From assembly GCF_014652875.1 (NCBI RefSeq), contig NZ_BMZQ01000004.1:62001-126000 (forward strand): 64,000 nucleotides of DNA, in the 5' to 3' direction. This DNA comes from Tianweitania populi. Lineage in GTDB: Bacteria; Pseudomonadota; Alphaproteobacteria; Rhizobiales; Rhizobiaceae. Position numbers and translations under genes: made by a program. The notes under the pieces are model-generated. The model made no database searches. It was given only the letters and a program-made list of their open reading frames with translations, and had not been told where the DNA came from. Positions within the stretch are counted from its first letter, which is position 1, and each line of letters opens with the position of its first letter. This document shows positions 18,059-26,992 of this stretch, one piece after another.

Positions 18059-19437
18059 TCCTGACCTCCCGCAACATCCGTTTGATTATCCAGTGCTGGT
18101 GCAGCGGGCACCGCAAAGGGCTGTGTCGTGATGGCGCCGACGCTTGCCTCGACGGGGGGCATTTCCACGATTTCCACGACGTCGTCGGCCATGACCGGCG
18201 TGTCGGCCGATGCCGTCAGACGGACCGTCTTGCCTTCGACGGTGCGGGCGATGGTCATCTTGAAGTTGGATTGCTGGTTGAGGAAAGCTTCGATGCTGCC
18301 GCGCGCTGCAATCGAGCTGGCCTCGAACACAAGCCGCTCGGCCGTCAGGCGGCGTTCGCCGAGCTGGTCGATGGAAGCCTGCGTATCCTGTATGTCGCGG
18401 GCGACCTGTAGCCGCTGGTCTTCCACAAGTGCGATCTTGTCGCGTTCGGCGTTTGCGATGCCCTGCCGGGCGCGAACGAGGCTTGTCGCAAGATCGAGCT
18501 GCTGCGCCTGGATGTTGCCCAGCACGCGATCCATCTCGAACTGCCGGTTTGCGGGAGCAATACCCTGTTTTACAAGGCCCGTGACACTGGCCAACTCCGA
18601 TTTGCTGGACTCCAGCTGCCGCTCGAGGACGTGCGTCTTGGCTCCTAAAGTGTCGATTTCCGTCTGCAGCAAGCCTTTTAGCGCGTCGATGGCCGCGACC
18701 TGGCGCGCAAGCTTCTCACGACGCGAGCCGAGGATCGCACGCTCTTCTGCCATGATCTGGTTGCCGGTCGCATGGCTGGTGATTGGCTGCGGAAAGGCGA
18801 TGTCGGCTGCGTCCGCCGCCTCTGCCGACAAGCGCGCACGGCGGGCCAACATGCGGACGATTTCCAGATCGATCGACGTGATGACGCCCATCTGCGTGAT
18901 GACATCACGCTCAGGACGCTGCGATGTTTCGAATGGTCGCTGTCGTCCGCCCGCAAGACTGATCGCTTTCGTGACATCCATGCCCGGCCGCCAGGGATAT
19001 TCACCCGGCTTGGAGACGGCACCGCTAACATAGACGGGACGAAACTGCGAAACTTCGACCGAGGCGACCGGAGCCGTCTGCAAACCCGTCGTCTTCTGCA
19101 TGAGAAGACCGACTTCGCTGCCGAGCTCCTCAGCGCTCTTACCGGCTGCAGGAACGGCGCCGAGCAGAGGCATCGAAATCGTACCCGCTTCGGAAACCGT
19201 ATAATCACCGTCAAGCGCTTCCCAGGTCTGGTAGGTGCCTTTCGCGGCAATCCATTCCAGCACACGGATGCGCAGCTTGTCCTGTGGCCCCAGCCGATAC
19301 CCGTCTGCCAGCGCGGGCGCGGACACGATGCCGGAAAAACAAAGAAGCGCCGCAGCGTAGACGGCCGGTCGATGACAAGCCGCGACCAACGCCCCGCCCA
19401 AGACTTGCCGCTTCAACGGCGCTGAAATCGCAACCAT
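18055..19437 (-). CDS. Polysaccharide export protein, Wza/ExoF-like
   Basis: Periplasmic/outer-membrane export component. A signal sequence (AAALLCFSGIVSAPALA) precedes a Poly_export domain (YRLGPQDKLRIRVLEW onward), an SLBB-type segment (PVYVSGAVSKPGEYPWRPGM) and a long helical region (about residues 200-370) as in ExoF, which is longer than E. coli Wza. No lipobox Cys follows the signal, so it may not be a lipoprotein. The ATG at 19437 gives a normal signal peptide; ATG 19518 would add 27 residues. First gene of the leftward operon (seven genes to 9175), whose promoter should lie in 19438-19842. Confidence 0.87.
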   Translation of the reverse strand: MVAISAPLKRQVLGGALVAACHRPAVYAAALLCFSGIVSAPALADGYRLGPQDKLRIRVLEWIAAKGTYQTWEALDGDYTVSEAGTISMPLLGAVPAAGKSAEELGSEVGLLMQKTTGLQTAPVASVEVSQFRPVYVSGAVSKPGEYPWRPGMDVTKAISLAGGRQRPFETSQRPERDVITQMGVITSIDLEIVRMLARRARLSAEAADAADIAFPQPITSHATGNQIMAEERAILGSRREKLARQVAAIDALKGLLQTEIDTLGAKTHVLERQLESSKSELASVTGLVKQGIAPANRQFEMDRVLGNIQAQQLDLATSLVRARQGIANAERDKIALVEDQRLQVARDIQDTQASIDQLGERRLTAERLVFEASSIAARGSIEAFLNQQSNFKMTIARTVEGKTVRLTASADTPVMADDVVEIVEMPPVEASVGAITTQPFAVPAAPALDNQTDVAGGQE

Positions 19438-19842
19438 GCCGGACCATCTCACACTGGGTCCCAGGCAGCGCGCACGTCTCGCATTTCCGTTTGAAGCGGA
19501 ATTACACCTCGCGAACATCAACGCCTGGGAACATCAACCCGGACACAGAATGACAAACAACGATGGTGCGGAAGCGCAGTATAAGCGCTGCAATCTGACA
19601 GGAAAAACCTGACAGCACTGCGCATTTGCCTTCTTTCATTTGGGTCATGGCCGATTGAAGATGCCAACAATTCAGCCACGGCAATGTGTTCTGCCGTGGC
19701 GATGTGTCCGCCCTTTGCGGGCAATTTGGAACCTTAGTCCAACCACGCATGGATACGTCCAGTCACGGCGCGCGCCGCCGCTTGACCTGCGCAACCGTGC
19801 CATGTCGCATCAGGGGCGCACCGAGGAAATCGGCGCGATTGC
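19438..19842. other. Divergent control region between the two polysaccharide operons
   Basis: About 400 bases, AT-richer than its surroundings between 19540 and 19690, separating the leftward exporter operon from the rightward flippase operon. It must hold both promoters. The one clear structural element is a perfect inverted repeat at 19675-19700 (listed separately). Promoter boxes cannot be assigned with confidence. Confidence 0.55.
19675..19700. promoter_or_regulatory. 9-bp inverted repeat, candidate operator
   Basis: GCCACGGCA and TGCCGTGGC are perfect reverse complements separated by 8 bases (ATGTGTTC). It lies 143 bases before the flippase start and 238 bases before the exporter start, in the shared divergent region. 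Candidate binding site for the nearby LuxR-type regulator or a global regulator; a transcript hairpin is the alternative. Confidence 0.45.
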
Positions 19843-21330
19843 ATGTTCATGACAAGCGCTGCTTTCCTGCGGCTTCTGAAACGTCTGGGCACAGGCGATA
19901 GCCTGTATTTCATATCGGCCCGGACCTTCATGCAGGTCAGCCAGTTCGTCATCTTCATCGTGGCGGCCCGCGTGCTGGCTCCCGCGCAGTTCGGCATGTT
20001 CGCGCTCGGATCGGCTGTGGCGATCCTTCTGGCGAAACTCGGCGAAGCCGGCTGGCGGGAATATGTCCTGTCGTCGCGCAGTCCTAGCGCCGTGGCATCT
20101 GCTACCACGGCCGCCCTGATCAGCGGGCTTGTCTCCACGTCCATATGCTTCGGCGCCGCGACCGTGGCCGCTTCCTTTTTCGCGGCAAGCGAGATGGGCT
20201 GGTTGCTGGGTTTCTTTGCATTATGGCTGCTGCCCGCGGGCATCAGCTCCGTGCAGTCGGGCGTGATGATCCGAGGCGGACGGGTCCGGGCGCTTTCGAT
20301 CGTTCAGATGCTCGGCGAGTTGATCGGGCTCGCCTGTTCGCTCGCGAGTTTGAACGCAGGTTTTGGCCTCCTGTCGCTCGTTTACGGACGACTTGCGTGC
20401 CAGATCTTCAGCCTGCTGGCCTTTGTCTCGCTCATTGGCGCGCCGCGCCCGGTCCGGCTGGATAGAGCAACAGCATGGGAACTTGTCGATTTCTCGCGTC
20501 AGATCCTGGCCACCCGGCTGATCGCCTTCTTCCGGTCTTATGGCGCGACCTTCATCATTGGTTTCCTGCTCGGTTCGGCGAGCACCGGCCTTTTTCGCGC
20601 AGCCGAGCGGCTCGTCGTTTCCCTTTCGGAGGTTCTGGCAGAAACCGTTCAGGTCATTGCCTGGAAGAACTGCAGCCGCTCCCTGACGCAAACCGATGAG
20701 CGCGGCGCGCAGCAGCGGTTTCTCGCCCGCGAGGCCGAATACATCCACCCCATCCTGCTCGCGACCTCAGCTCCGATATTTCTTGGACTGGCGCTGGTTT
20801 CAGGCAATGTGATCGAGGTGGTGCTCGGCCCAGCCTGGACGCCGGCCGCAGCCGTGGCCTCTCTTATCGCCATCCGTCAGCTGCTGCTGATGCCAGGCTT
20901 TGTCACCGAGCCGCTTTTGGCGACCATGGGCGAAGTGCGGCGCATGCCTCCGGTCTCCCTGTTCAACGCCATTCTGGCTCTGGTGCTGGTGCTGGTCTGC
21001 GCGCCGTTCGGCATCCTTGCCGTGGCGGTCGGACAATGCCTTGCGGCTGCGGTTTCTTTAGCCTTCCAGGTGCGGCTGCAAAGCCGCTATGCCGGAGTCG
21101 CATTCGACCGCGTCCTTCGCCGCGCCTTTCCCATTGTGCCAGCCTTGGTCGCCATGGCGGTAGCGGTCACTTCCGCGCAAGCGATCGCAACGGAGGAGAA
21201 TTGGGCGCTATGGCCCGTTCTGGCGCTGCAGATCATGTCAGGCGCTATCGCCTATACCGGCACGCTGCTCATTGTTGAGCGCCTGACCAGCCACGAGCGA
21301 AGCCTCCTTTATCGTCCGGTGACAGCATGA
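19843..21330 (+). CDS. Wzx-type polysaccharide flippase
   Basis: 495-residue inner-membrane protein of the MOP/PST exporter superfamily with about 12-14 hydrophobic segments; the opening RTFMQVSQFVIFIVAARVL and ARVLAPAQFGMFALG match the family. Moves the lipid-linked repeat unit to the periplasmic face for the polymerase. ATG 19843 is followed by a second in-frame ATG at 19849; a GAGGA lies about 15 bases upstream. First gene of the rightward operon; its stop overlaps the pyruvyl transferase start (ATGA). Confidence 0.88.
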   Translation: MFMTSAAFLRLLKRLGTGDSLYFISARTFMQVSQFVIFIVAARVLAPAQFGMFALGSAVAILLAKLGEAGWREYVLSSRSPSAVASATTAALISGLVSTSICFGAATVAASFFAASEMGWLLGFFALWLLPAGISSVQSGVMIRGGRVRALSIVQMLGELIGLACSLASLNAGFGLLSLVYGRLACQIFSLLAFVSLIGAPRPVRLDRATAWELVDFSRQILATRLIAFFRSYGATFIIGFLLGSASTGLFRAAERLVVSLSEVLAETVQVIAWKNCSRSLTQTDERGAQQRFLAREAEYIHPILLATSAPIFLGLALVSGNVIEVVLGPAWTPAAAVASLIAIRQLLLMPGFVTEPLLATMGEVRRMPPVSLFNAILALVLVLVCAPFGILAVAVGQCLAAAVSLAFQVRLQSRYAGVAFDRVLRRAFPIVPALVAMAVAVTSAQAIATEENWALWPVLALQIMSGAIAYTGTLLIVERLTSHERSLLYRPVTA

Positions 21331-22601
21331 GCGTCATCGAAGCCAGGACCCCACGCGAGGCTGAGTGGAGGCAGGTTCCGTCGGCTTCTTTTGGACAGGC
21401 GGTGGTGCTGCGCTGCTTCAATGTTAAGTACAGCCCCAATCTCGGCGACGGCATCCTGTCCGAATGCCTGGAAGCCGCGCTGATCGCACTTGGCGCCGAT
21501 CCCGACACACAGTCGATCGATCTTGCAGCACGCACCCGCTTCGGCGACGTCATGACCGGGCGAAGCGGCGCGCTGAAAGTGCTGGACAGTCTGCCGGACG
21601 CCTTGCGACGCAAAGCCGTGCGGCTGCCGCTCGCACTCAGCGCATCGATGAAATGGCGGCCGCACTATGCCGAAGGGCTGGAAGGCGCGAGCGGCGTCGT
21701 GATCGGCGGCGGCAACCTCATCTCGGACATCGACCTCAACTTCCCGACCAAACTCCCACTCGCCATTGCCGAAGCGGAACGCCGCAACCTTCCCGTGGCG
21801 ATCTATGCCTGCGGTGCCGGCTGCGATTTCAGCGAGGCCGGCTTGCGGCGTTTGCGGCGCGCCTTCGCCAGCCCGGCGCTTCGCGCGGTCTTCGTGCGCG
21901 ATCAGGATTCAAAGACGGTTTGGGACAAGCTCCTGGCGCCAGCGACTGGCCACATCGCGCAGGTCGTGCGCGATCCCGGCCTGTTGGCGAGCGAGGTCTA
22001 TGATGCGCGCTCGCCTCGACAAAAGGCGAACAGTCGCCCGATTGCCGGCCTTGGCATCATCAGCCCCATCGCCATCCGCTACCATTCCGATAAGGCACCT
22101 TCACCGCGCGCGCTCGAAGAGTGGTTTGTGGAAGCGGCCTCCGGGCTGGTTAGACTGGGCTTTTCGGTCCGTGTCTTCACCAATGGCAGCCCGGAAGACG
22201 TCGCCTTTGCCGCGCGCCTGCGACCCCGTCTGGCCTCGCTCGGAAGCTCTGCCGACATCAGCTTTTTCGACCAGCGCACGCCACGCGAGTTGTGCCGACA
22301 CATTGCCGGTTTCGACGTGATGCTGGCCCATCGCATGCATGCGGTGATCGCCGCTTACTCCTATGGCGTTCCCGCTATCGCACTGGAATGGGACCGCAAG
22401 CTGCGCTCCTTCATGGCTTCGGTCGGCCGCGAACAATGGCTGGCGGATCCCTTGTCGATTGATGGACCGCGATGCGCCGAGCTCGCGATGCTGGCCCATG
22501 CAGAAGGGATCCCCGACGCCGAACGCTGCGCTGTCATCGCGGAAGCCAGGGCCGACGTCGCCAAGCTCTGGCAAGTCTTTGCACCGGGAGCAGCCGCATG
22601 A
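21327..22601 (+). CDS. Polysaccharide pyruvyl transferase family protein
   Basis: 424 residues with the family landmarks: NVKYSPNLGDGILSECLE near the N-terminus, GVVIGGGNLISDID, RDQDSKTVWDKL, and near the C-terminus FDVMLAHRMHAVIAAYSYGVPAIAL. Such enzymes transfer pyruvate from phosphoenolpyruvate to sugars of a polysaccharide, giving acidic ketals (family knowledge). Sits between flippase and AGE-family genes with ATGA overlaps on both sides, so it is expected to decorate the same polymer. Confidence 0.88.
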   Translation: MSVIEARTPREAEWRQVPSASFGQAVVLRCFNVKYSPNLGDGILSECLEAALIALGADPDTQSIDLAARTRFGDVMTGRSGALKVLDSLPDALRRKAVRLPLALSASMKWRPHYAEGLEGASGVVIGGGNLISDIDLNFPTKLPLAIAEAERRNLPVAIYACGAGCDFSEAGLRRLRRAFASPALRAVFVRDQDSKTVWDKLLAPATGHIAQVVRDPGLLASEVYDARSPRQKANSRPIAGLGIISPIAIRYHSDKAPSPRALEEWFVEAASGLVRLGFSVRVFTNGSPEDVAFAARLRPRLASLGSSADISFFDQRTPRELCRHIAGFDVMLAHRMHAVIAAYSYGVPAIALEWDRKLRSFMASVGREQWLADPLSIDGPRCAELAMLAHAEGIPDAERCAVIAEARADVAKLWQVFAPGAAA

Positions 22602-23812
22602 CGCTCGCTTCATCCCCGATGCCCCCCACCCCTATCGCGCCGAATGCGAATGCCTTGGCCGGGCTCGCATTCCACCGGTTCAAGACCTGGATGCTGGACC
22701 TCGCTTTGCCATTCTGGTCCACCACTGGCCTGTCGCCGGATGGCGGCGTGGTGGAATGCCTTTCGCTCGACGGTCGACCGGCACGGCCTGGCTTCAAGCG
22801 CGTGCGTGTTCATGCGCGCCAGATCTACGTGTTCTCGCATGCGCATGTTCTCGGCGTTCCCGACATGCTTCCGGCTGCGCGACACGGCGTCGACTTCCTT
22901 CTGCGCCACGGCCGCGATCATGCCGGCGGCTGGGTGGTCAAGATGGGCGAGGCGGGCGGCGTGGTAAACAGCGACGTCGACCTCTACGACCAGGCCTTTG
23001 TCATTCTCGCTCTGGTCTGGTGGTACAAGGCCAGCGGCGAACACGAGGCGCTTGCGCTCGCGCGTGACACGCTGGCGATGATTGAGACCCGCTTTGCGCG
23101 CGCCGATGGCCAAGGCTTCCACTGCCGGTTGCCCGACCGCGGCGAGCAGCTTCAGAACCCGCACATGCATCTGCTGGAATCCATCCTTGCGCTGCACGAA
23201 GTCATGCCGAACGAGCGATCCGACAGGGTGATCCGGATGCTGTTGCGGCTGTTCGAAACCCACCTCTTTGATCCCGAAACAGGCACGCTCGGCGAACACT
23301 TCGACCAAAACTGGCAGACGCCGGCGGATGGAACAGGCGACCATCTTGAGCCCGGCCATCACTATGAATGGGTTTGGCTGCTGCATCGGGCTCGGCAGCT
23401 GGGATACGCCGTCGAGCCGAACAAATCGGAACGCCTGTTCGCCTTCGCCGAAACATACGGTCTCGCACCCGGCTCAGCCCTGATCCATGATGAGGTGGCC
23501 CGCGACGGCCGCATCCTTGCATCCGGCCATCGATCCTGGCCGCAAACCGAGCGCATCAAGGCGCTGATTGCCTGCGGCGAAACAACATGCCAGTGGCCGC
23601 ATCCCGACATCTTCCAGGCCCTGGACGCGCTTTGGACGCACTACATCGCCCCAGCCCCGCAGGGCGCGTGGATCGACCACATCACCGCCAAAGGGAAACC
23701 GTGTGTGTCAGCAGTTCCCGCCAGCACACTCTACCATCTGTTCCTGGCCTATGCCGAGCTCGATCGGACGGCCCATGCATTGTTCGGCACTGCGCAGGGG
23801 GATGCAGCATGA
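22598..23812 (+). CDS. AGE-family (N-acylglucosamine 2-epimerase superfamily) sugar isomerase/epimerase
   Basis: 404 residues, alpha/alpha barrel. Typical landmarks are FWSTTGLSPDGGVVECL, RVRVHARQIYVFSHAHVLG, DLYDQAFVILAL, LQNPHMHLLESILAL and LEPGHHYEWVWLLHRA, carrying the His residues used as acid/base in this family. The family includes mannose and mannose-6-phosphate isomerases and sugar 2-epimerases; the substrate here is unknown. It directly precedes hldE (ATGA), and no gmhA-type isomerase is present in the window, so it may act on a sugar phosphate feeding heptose or on another precursor of the polymer. Confidence 0.82.
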   Translation: MTLASSPMPPTPIAPNANALAGLAFHRFKTWMLDLALPFWSTTGLSPDGGVVECLSLDGRPARPGFKRVRVHARQIYVFSHAHVLGVPDMLPAARHGVDFLLRHGRDHAGGWVVKMGEAGGVVNSDVDLYDQAFVILALVWWYKASGEHEALALARDTLAMIETRFARADGQGFHCRLPDRGEQLQNPHMHLLESILALHEVMPNERSDRVIRMLLRLFETHLFDPETGTLGEHFDQNWQTPADGTGDHLEPGHHYEWVWLLHRARQLGYAVEPNKSERLFAFAETYGLAPGSALIHDEVARDGRILASGHRSWPQTERIKALIACGETTCQWPHPDIFQALDALWTHYIAPAPQGAWIDHITAKGKPCVSAVPASTLYHLFLAYAELDRTAHALFGTAQGDAA

Positions 23813-25266
23813 TCGTCGATGACTTTCACGGCAAACGAATCTTGGTCGTTGGCGACATCATGCTCGACCACTTCGTTCGGGGATCGGTAGAGCGTGTGTC
23901 ACCGGAAGCACCGGCGCTCGTGTTGCGCATCCAGTCCGATTACTGGGCCGTCGGCGGCGCAGGCAATGTCGCGACGAATGTGTCGAGCCTTGGCGGGATC
24001 GGCTGCCTCGTCGGCGTGGTGGGAGAGGACGATGCCGCTCGCCGCATCGATATCCTGTTCGACCGGGACGCCAATCTCGAAAACCATCTCGTCACTTATC
24101 CCAGCTGGCCGACCATCGAGAAAACCCGCTTCATTGCCGGCGACAACCACCTTCTGCGTGCCGACCGCGAGGGGGCGCCCGCCATCGCAGGTGCTGTGGA
24201 GGAGGAGTTGGTCCAGCGGATCGAGGCAGCCGCAGCAACCTGCGACGCAATCATCCTGTCCGACTATGCAAAGGGTGTGGTCACCCCGGCAATCATCGCG
24301 GCCTGCGTGCTTGCCGGACGCGCGCATGGCATCCCCGTCGTCGCTGATCCGAAGCGCGCCAATTTTGCGGATTATCGCGGCTGCACCGTTCTCACGCCCA
24401 ATCGCAAGGAGTTTTCGCTCGCAACCAAGATGCCTGCCGACAGCGATGCCGACGTCGAACGAGCAGCACCGGCGGCGATGGATCAGTTCGGCGGCCCGAT
24501 CGTCCTGACCCGCTCGGAACAAGGCATGTCCGTCTTGCATCCCGCTCGCCCGCCGCTCCATGACGGCGCGCGCAACCGCGAGCTCCGCGACGTGTCGGGT
24601 GCCGGCGATACCGTCGCTGCGGTGATCGCCTTGGCATTGGCGGCAGGTGCGGACCTCACGGATGCAGCGCTCACAGCCAACATCGCAGCTGGCATTGTCG
24701 TGGGCAAAAGCGGCACGTCGTCCGTGGTTGCTTCCGAACTTATCGCCGCCATGTTGCAGCATGCCGACAGCACGATGCTGAACCGTAAGCTCGCCTCGCT
24801 CGCGACGGCAAAGGCGATCCGCGCGGAATGGGCGCGGCGGGGTCTTTCGGTCGGCTTCACCAATGGCTGTTTCGATATCATCCACCGCGGCCATGTCACG
24901 CTTCTCAACAAGGCCCGCAAGAAATGCGACCGTCTCATCGTCGCGCTCAACACGGATGCATCGGTCCGGCGCCTCAAAGGACCGGCGCGACCTATTCAGC
25001 CGGACGGCGCCCGTGCCGAAGTCATCGCAGCACTGGAGGCCGTCGACATGGCCTTGCTGTTTGACGAGGACACGCCGATGGGACTGATCGAGGCGCTTCA
25101 GCCCGACGTGATCCTCAAGGGCTCTGATTATACGCTCGAGACCGTCGTCGGCGGTGCTTTCGTCCAATCCTATGGCGGCCGCGTCGAACTGGTTGATCTG
25201 GTGGAAGGCTTCTCTACCAGCCGCATCATCGAGCGGTCGAAGCAACTGGTGGAGGCCAAAGGCTGA
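23809..25266 (+). CDS. hldE: Bifunctional heptose-7-phosphate kinase / heptose-1-phosphate adenylyltransferase
   Basis: 485 residues with the two domains in the classical order. The N-terminal PfkB kinase domain (about 1-320: ILVVGDIMLDHFVRGSVERVSP, GGAGNVATNVSSLGG, and DVSGAGDTVAAV with the catalytic Asp) phosphorylates heptose 7-phosphate at C1. The C-terminal nucleotidyltransferase (about 340-485: GFTNGCFDIIHRGHVTLL, DVILKGSDY) makes ADP-heptose. ATGA overlap before, TGATG overlap after. With gmhB and hldD nearby, three of the four ADP-L-glycero-D-manno-heptose enzymes are present. Confidence 0.95.
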   Translation: MIVDDFHGKRILVVGDIMLDHFVRGSVERVSPEAPALVLRIQSDYWAVGGAGNVATNVSSLGGIGCLVGVVGEDDAARRIDILFDRDANLENHLVTYPSWPTIEKTRFIAGDNHLLRADREGAPAIAGAVEEELVQRIEAAAATCDAIILSDYAKGVVTPAIIAACVLAGRAHGIPVVADPKRANFADYRGCTVLTPNRKEFSLATKMPADSDADVERAAPAAMDQFGGPIVLTRSEQGMSVLHPARPPLHDGARNRELRDVSGAGDTVAAVIALALAAGADLTDAALTANIAAGIVVGKSGTSSVVASELIAAMLQHADSTMLNRKLASLATAKAIRAEWARRGLSVGFTNGCFDIIHRGHVTLLNKARKKCDRLIVALNTDASVRRLKGPARPIQPDGARAEVIAALEAVDMALLFDEDTPMGLIEALQPDVILKGSDYTLETVVGGAFVQSYGGRVELVDLVEGFSTSRIIERSKQLVEAKG

Positions 25267-26366
25267 TGCGCTCGGGCGAGTTGGGACGCAAGCTGGATCA
25301 GTCCGTCGGAACCGTCATCGCTCCGATGATCGGAGCGATGCGCCGGAAGGCGCCGATGCCCAGAAACCCGCGCCGCATCGTCGTGATCGAGCCCACGGCG
25401 ATCGGCGATACGCTGATCGGCTCCGGCTGCATCCTCGCTTTGACCAAACGCTTTCCCCGAGCAACCGTCATCGTCGCGCATGGGCCGAGCAATGCGGCCG
25501 CGGTCGAGATCCTGCTGGCGCCGGTCGAGATGGCGCAAATCTCGTTCACCAACCCGTTGAAAGCTGGGATGAAACTGCGCTCGCTGGCACCAGACATCGT
25601 CGTGGATCTCTGCCCTTGGCCCTATGCTACCGCTTTGGCGGCCCGCATGACGGGCGCCTGGACCGCCGGCTTCGTGCCACAAGGCAGCCGGCGAGGGTCC
25701 CTCTACGATCTAGCCGTGCCTCACCACATCGATCGGCACGAAAGCCGCAACCTGTGGGCTATGGCGGACGCCTTGGGCGCCGGCCCCGTATCGGGCATGG
25801 CAATCAAGCGGCACCGCGCCTTGCTTGAAGCCGACCTCGATCCACGAGGCCTCGTCCTCTGCCACATCGCAGCCGGCGGTTCTCGCGCTGCCGCCAAGGC
25901 CTGGCCGATGCATCATTGGCGAAAGCTGATCCACGCCCTCGTGCAGCGCGGCTATCGCGTCGGCCTGACCGGAACGTCCAAGGACCAGCGTGTGGTGGAT
26001 GACCTAATTCAGCGGGTTGCCCTGCCGAACGAGCGCGTCACCAATCTATGCGGAAAACTGTCGCTCAGTCTGCTTGCCGAACTGTTGGCGGAGGTCGACA
26101 TGCTCATTTCCGTCGACACCGGCGTGCTGCATCTTTCCGCAGCGGTGAACGGACGTTCCATTGGCCTGCACGGCCCGACACGCGCGGCACGCTGGGGGTC
26201 GTCTAGCCCGCATGCGATCGGCCTCGACGCACCGCACCCATATGCCGGCTATATCAATTACGGATTCGAGCAGCATTCATCCGCCATGCAGATCATGGCG
26301 ACCCTCCGGCCGAGCCAGGTGCTCACGGTGATGGACGGACTTGCGCCAAGCCTACAGGCCGGTTGA
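25266..26366 (+). CDS. Glycosyltransferase family 9 (heptosyltransferase-like)
   Basis: 366 residues, GT-B fold. N-terminal IVVIEPTAIGDTLIGSGCILALTKRFP matches the family 9 opening; the donor domain has HIAAGGSRAAAKAWPMHHW and LISVDTGVLHLSAAVNGRSIGLHGPT, the usual ADP-heptose-binding region. Lying between hldE and gmhB, it is the best candidate to use the ADP-heptose they make. Because the flanking genes are Wzx/Wzy exopolysaccharide genes and not lipid A-core genes, transfer to the polymer repeat is more likely than to LPS core, though this is inference. Confidence 0.88.
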   Translation: MRSGELGRKLDQSVGTVIAPMIGAMRRKAPMPRNPRRIVVIEPTAIGDTLIGSGCILALTKRFPRATVIVAHGPSNAAAVEILLAPVEMAQISFTNPLKAGMKLRSLAPDIVVDLCPWPYATALAARMTGAWTAGFVPQGSRRGSLYDLAVPHHIDRHESRNLWAMADALGAGPVSGMAIKRHRALLEADLDPRGLVLCHIAAGGSRAAAKAWPMHHWRKLIHALVQRGYRVGLTGTSKDQRVVDDLIQRVALPNERVTNLCGKLSLSLLAELLAEVDMLISVDTGVLHLSAAVNGRSIGLHGPTRAARWGSSSPHAIGLDAPHPYAGYINYGFEQHSSAMQIMATLRPSQVLTVMDGLAPSLQAG

Positions 26367-26992
26367 TGACAGAGCCCTTTCGCCCGGCGCTATTTCTGGA
26401 TCGCGACGGCGTGGTGAATGTCGACTACGGCTATGTCTCGCGTTGGGAGCGTTTCCACTACATTCCCGGCGTTGAGGCGGTGATCCAGGCCGCCAACGAT
26501 TTGGGATGGGTTGTCGTGATCGTGACAAACCAGTCCGGCATCGCGCGCGGCTATTTCTCAGAAGCAGACATTGCCGCCCTGCACGAAACGCTGACCCAAG
26601 ATCTTGCATCACGAGGAGCGCGGATCGACGCGATCTACGCCTGCCCCTACCTGCCCGGCTGCGGATCCCTGCTCTATGACCGCGACAGCGAAGATCGCAA
26701 GCCCAAGCCCGGCATGCTGCTACGCGCCGCCCGCGACCTCAATCTCGACCTCGCCCGCTCCCACATGATCGGCGATCAGGCTCGGGACATGCAGGCAGCC
26801 GCAGCGGCGGGCGTGACAGGCCATTTCTTTCCCGGCGGCAACCTCTGGGACTTCGCAGTCGCCCATATCGCGGACTTCAGAAGTCGGGATTGTCCCGCAG
26901 CCAGGCGACATATTCCGCCGCGCCGTCTTCCAGAGACCGGTAGTTCGGCGCAAGTTGCCCAGCAACGCCCCGACCTGTCTTCGCTTCGGTGA
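26366..26992 (+). CDS. gmhB: HAD-family heptose-1,7-bisphosphatase-like phosphatase
   Basis: About 208 residues. HAD motifs: FLDRDGVVNVD (nucleophile and acid/base Asp), VTNQSGIARGYFS, KPKPGMLLRAA and MIGDQARDMQAAAAAG. Expected to remove the C7 phosphate after the kinase step of HldE. The zinc-loop region reads CPYLPGCG then DRKPKPG, lacking the usual CPHHP...CxCRKP pattern, so the metal site looks altered. The C-terminal 38 residues are basic, low in family features and overlap the end of hldD on the other strand by 116 bases. The start forms TGATG with the previous stop; a TTG at 26363 is not needed. Confidence 0.83.
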   Translation: MTEPFRPALFLDRDGVVNVDYGYVSRWERFHYIPGVEAVIQAANDLGWVVVIVTNQSGIARGYFSEADIAALHETLTQDLASRGARIDAIYACPYLPGCGSLLYDRDSEDRKPKPGMLLRAARDLNLDLARSHMIGDQARDMQAAAAAGVTGHFFPGGNLWDFAVAHIADFRSRDCPAARRHIPPRRLPETGSSAQVAQQRPDLSSLR

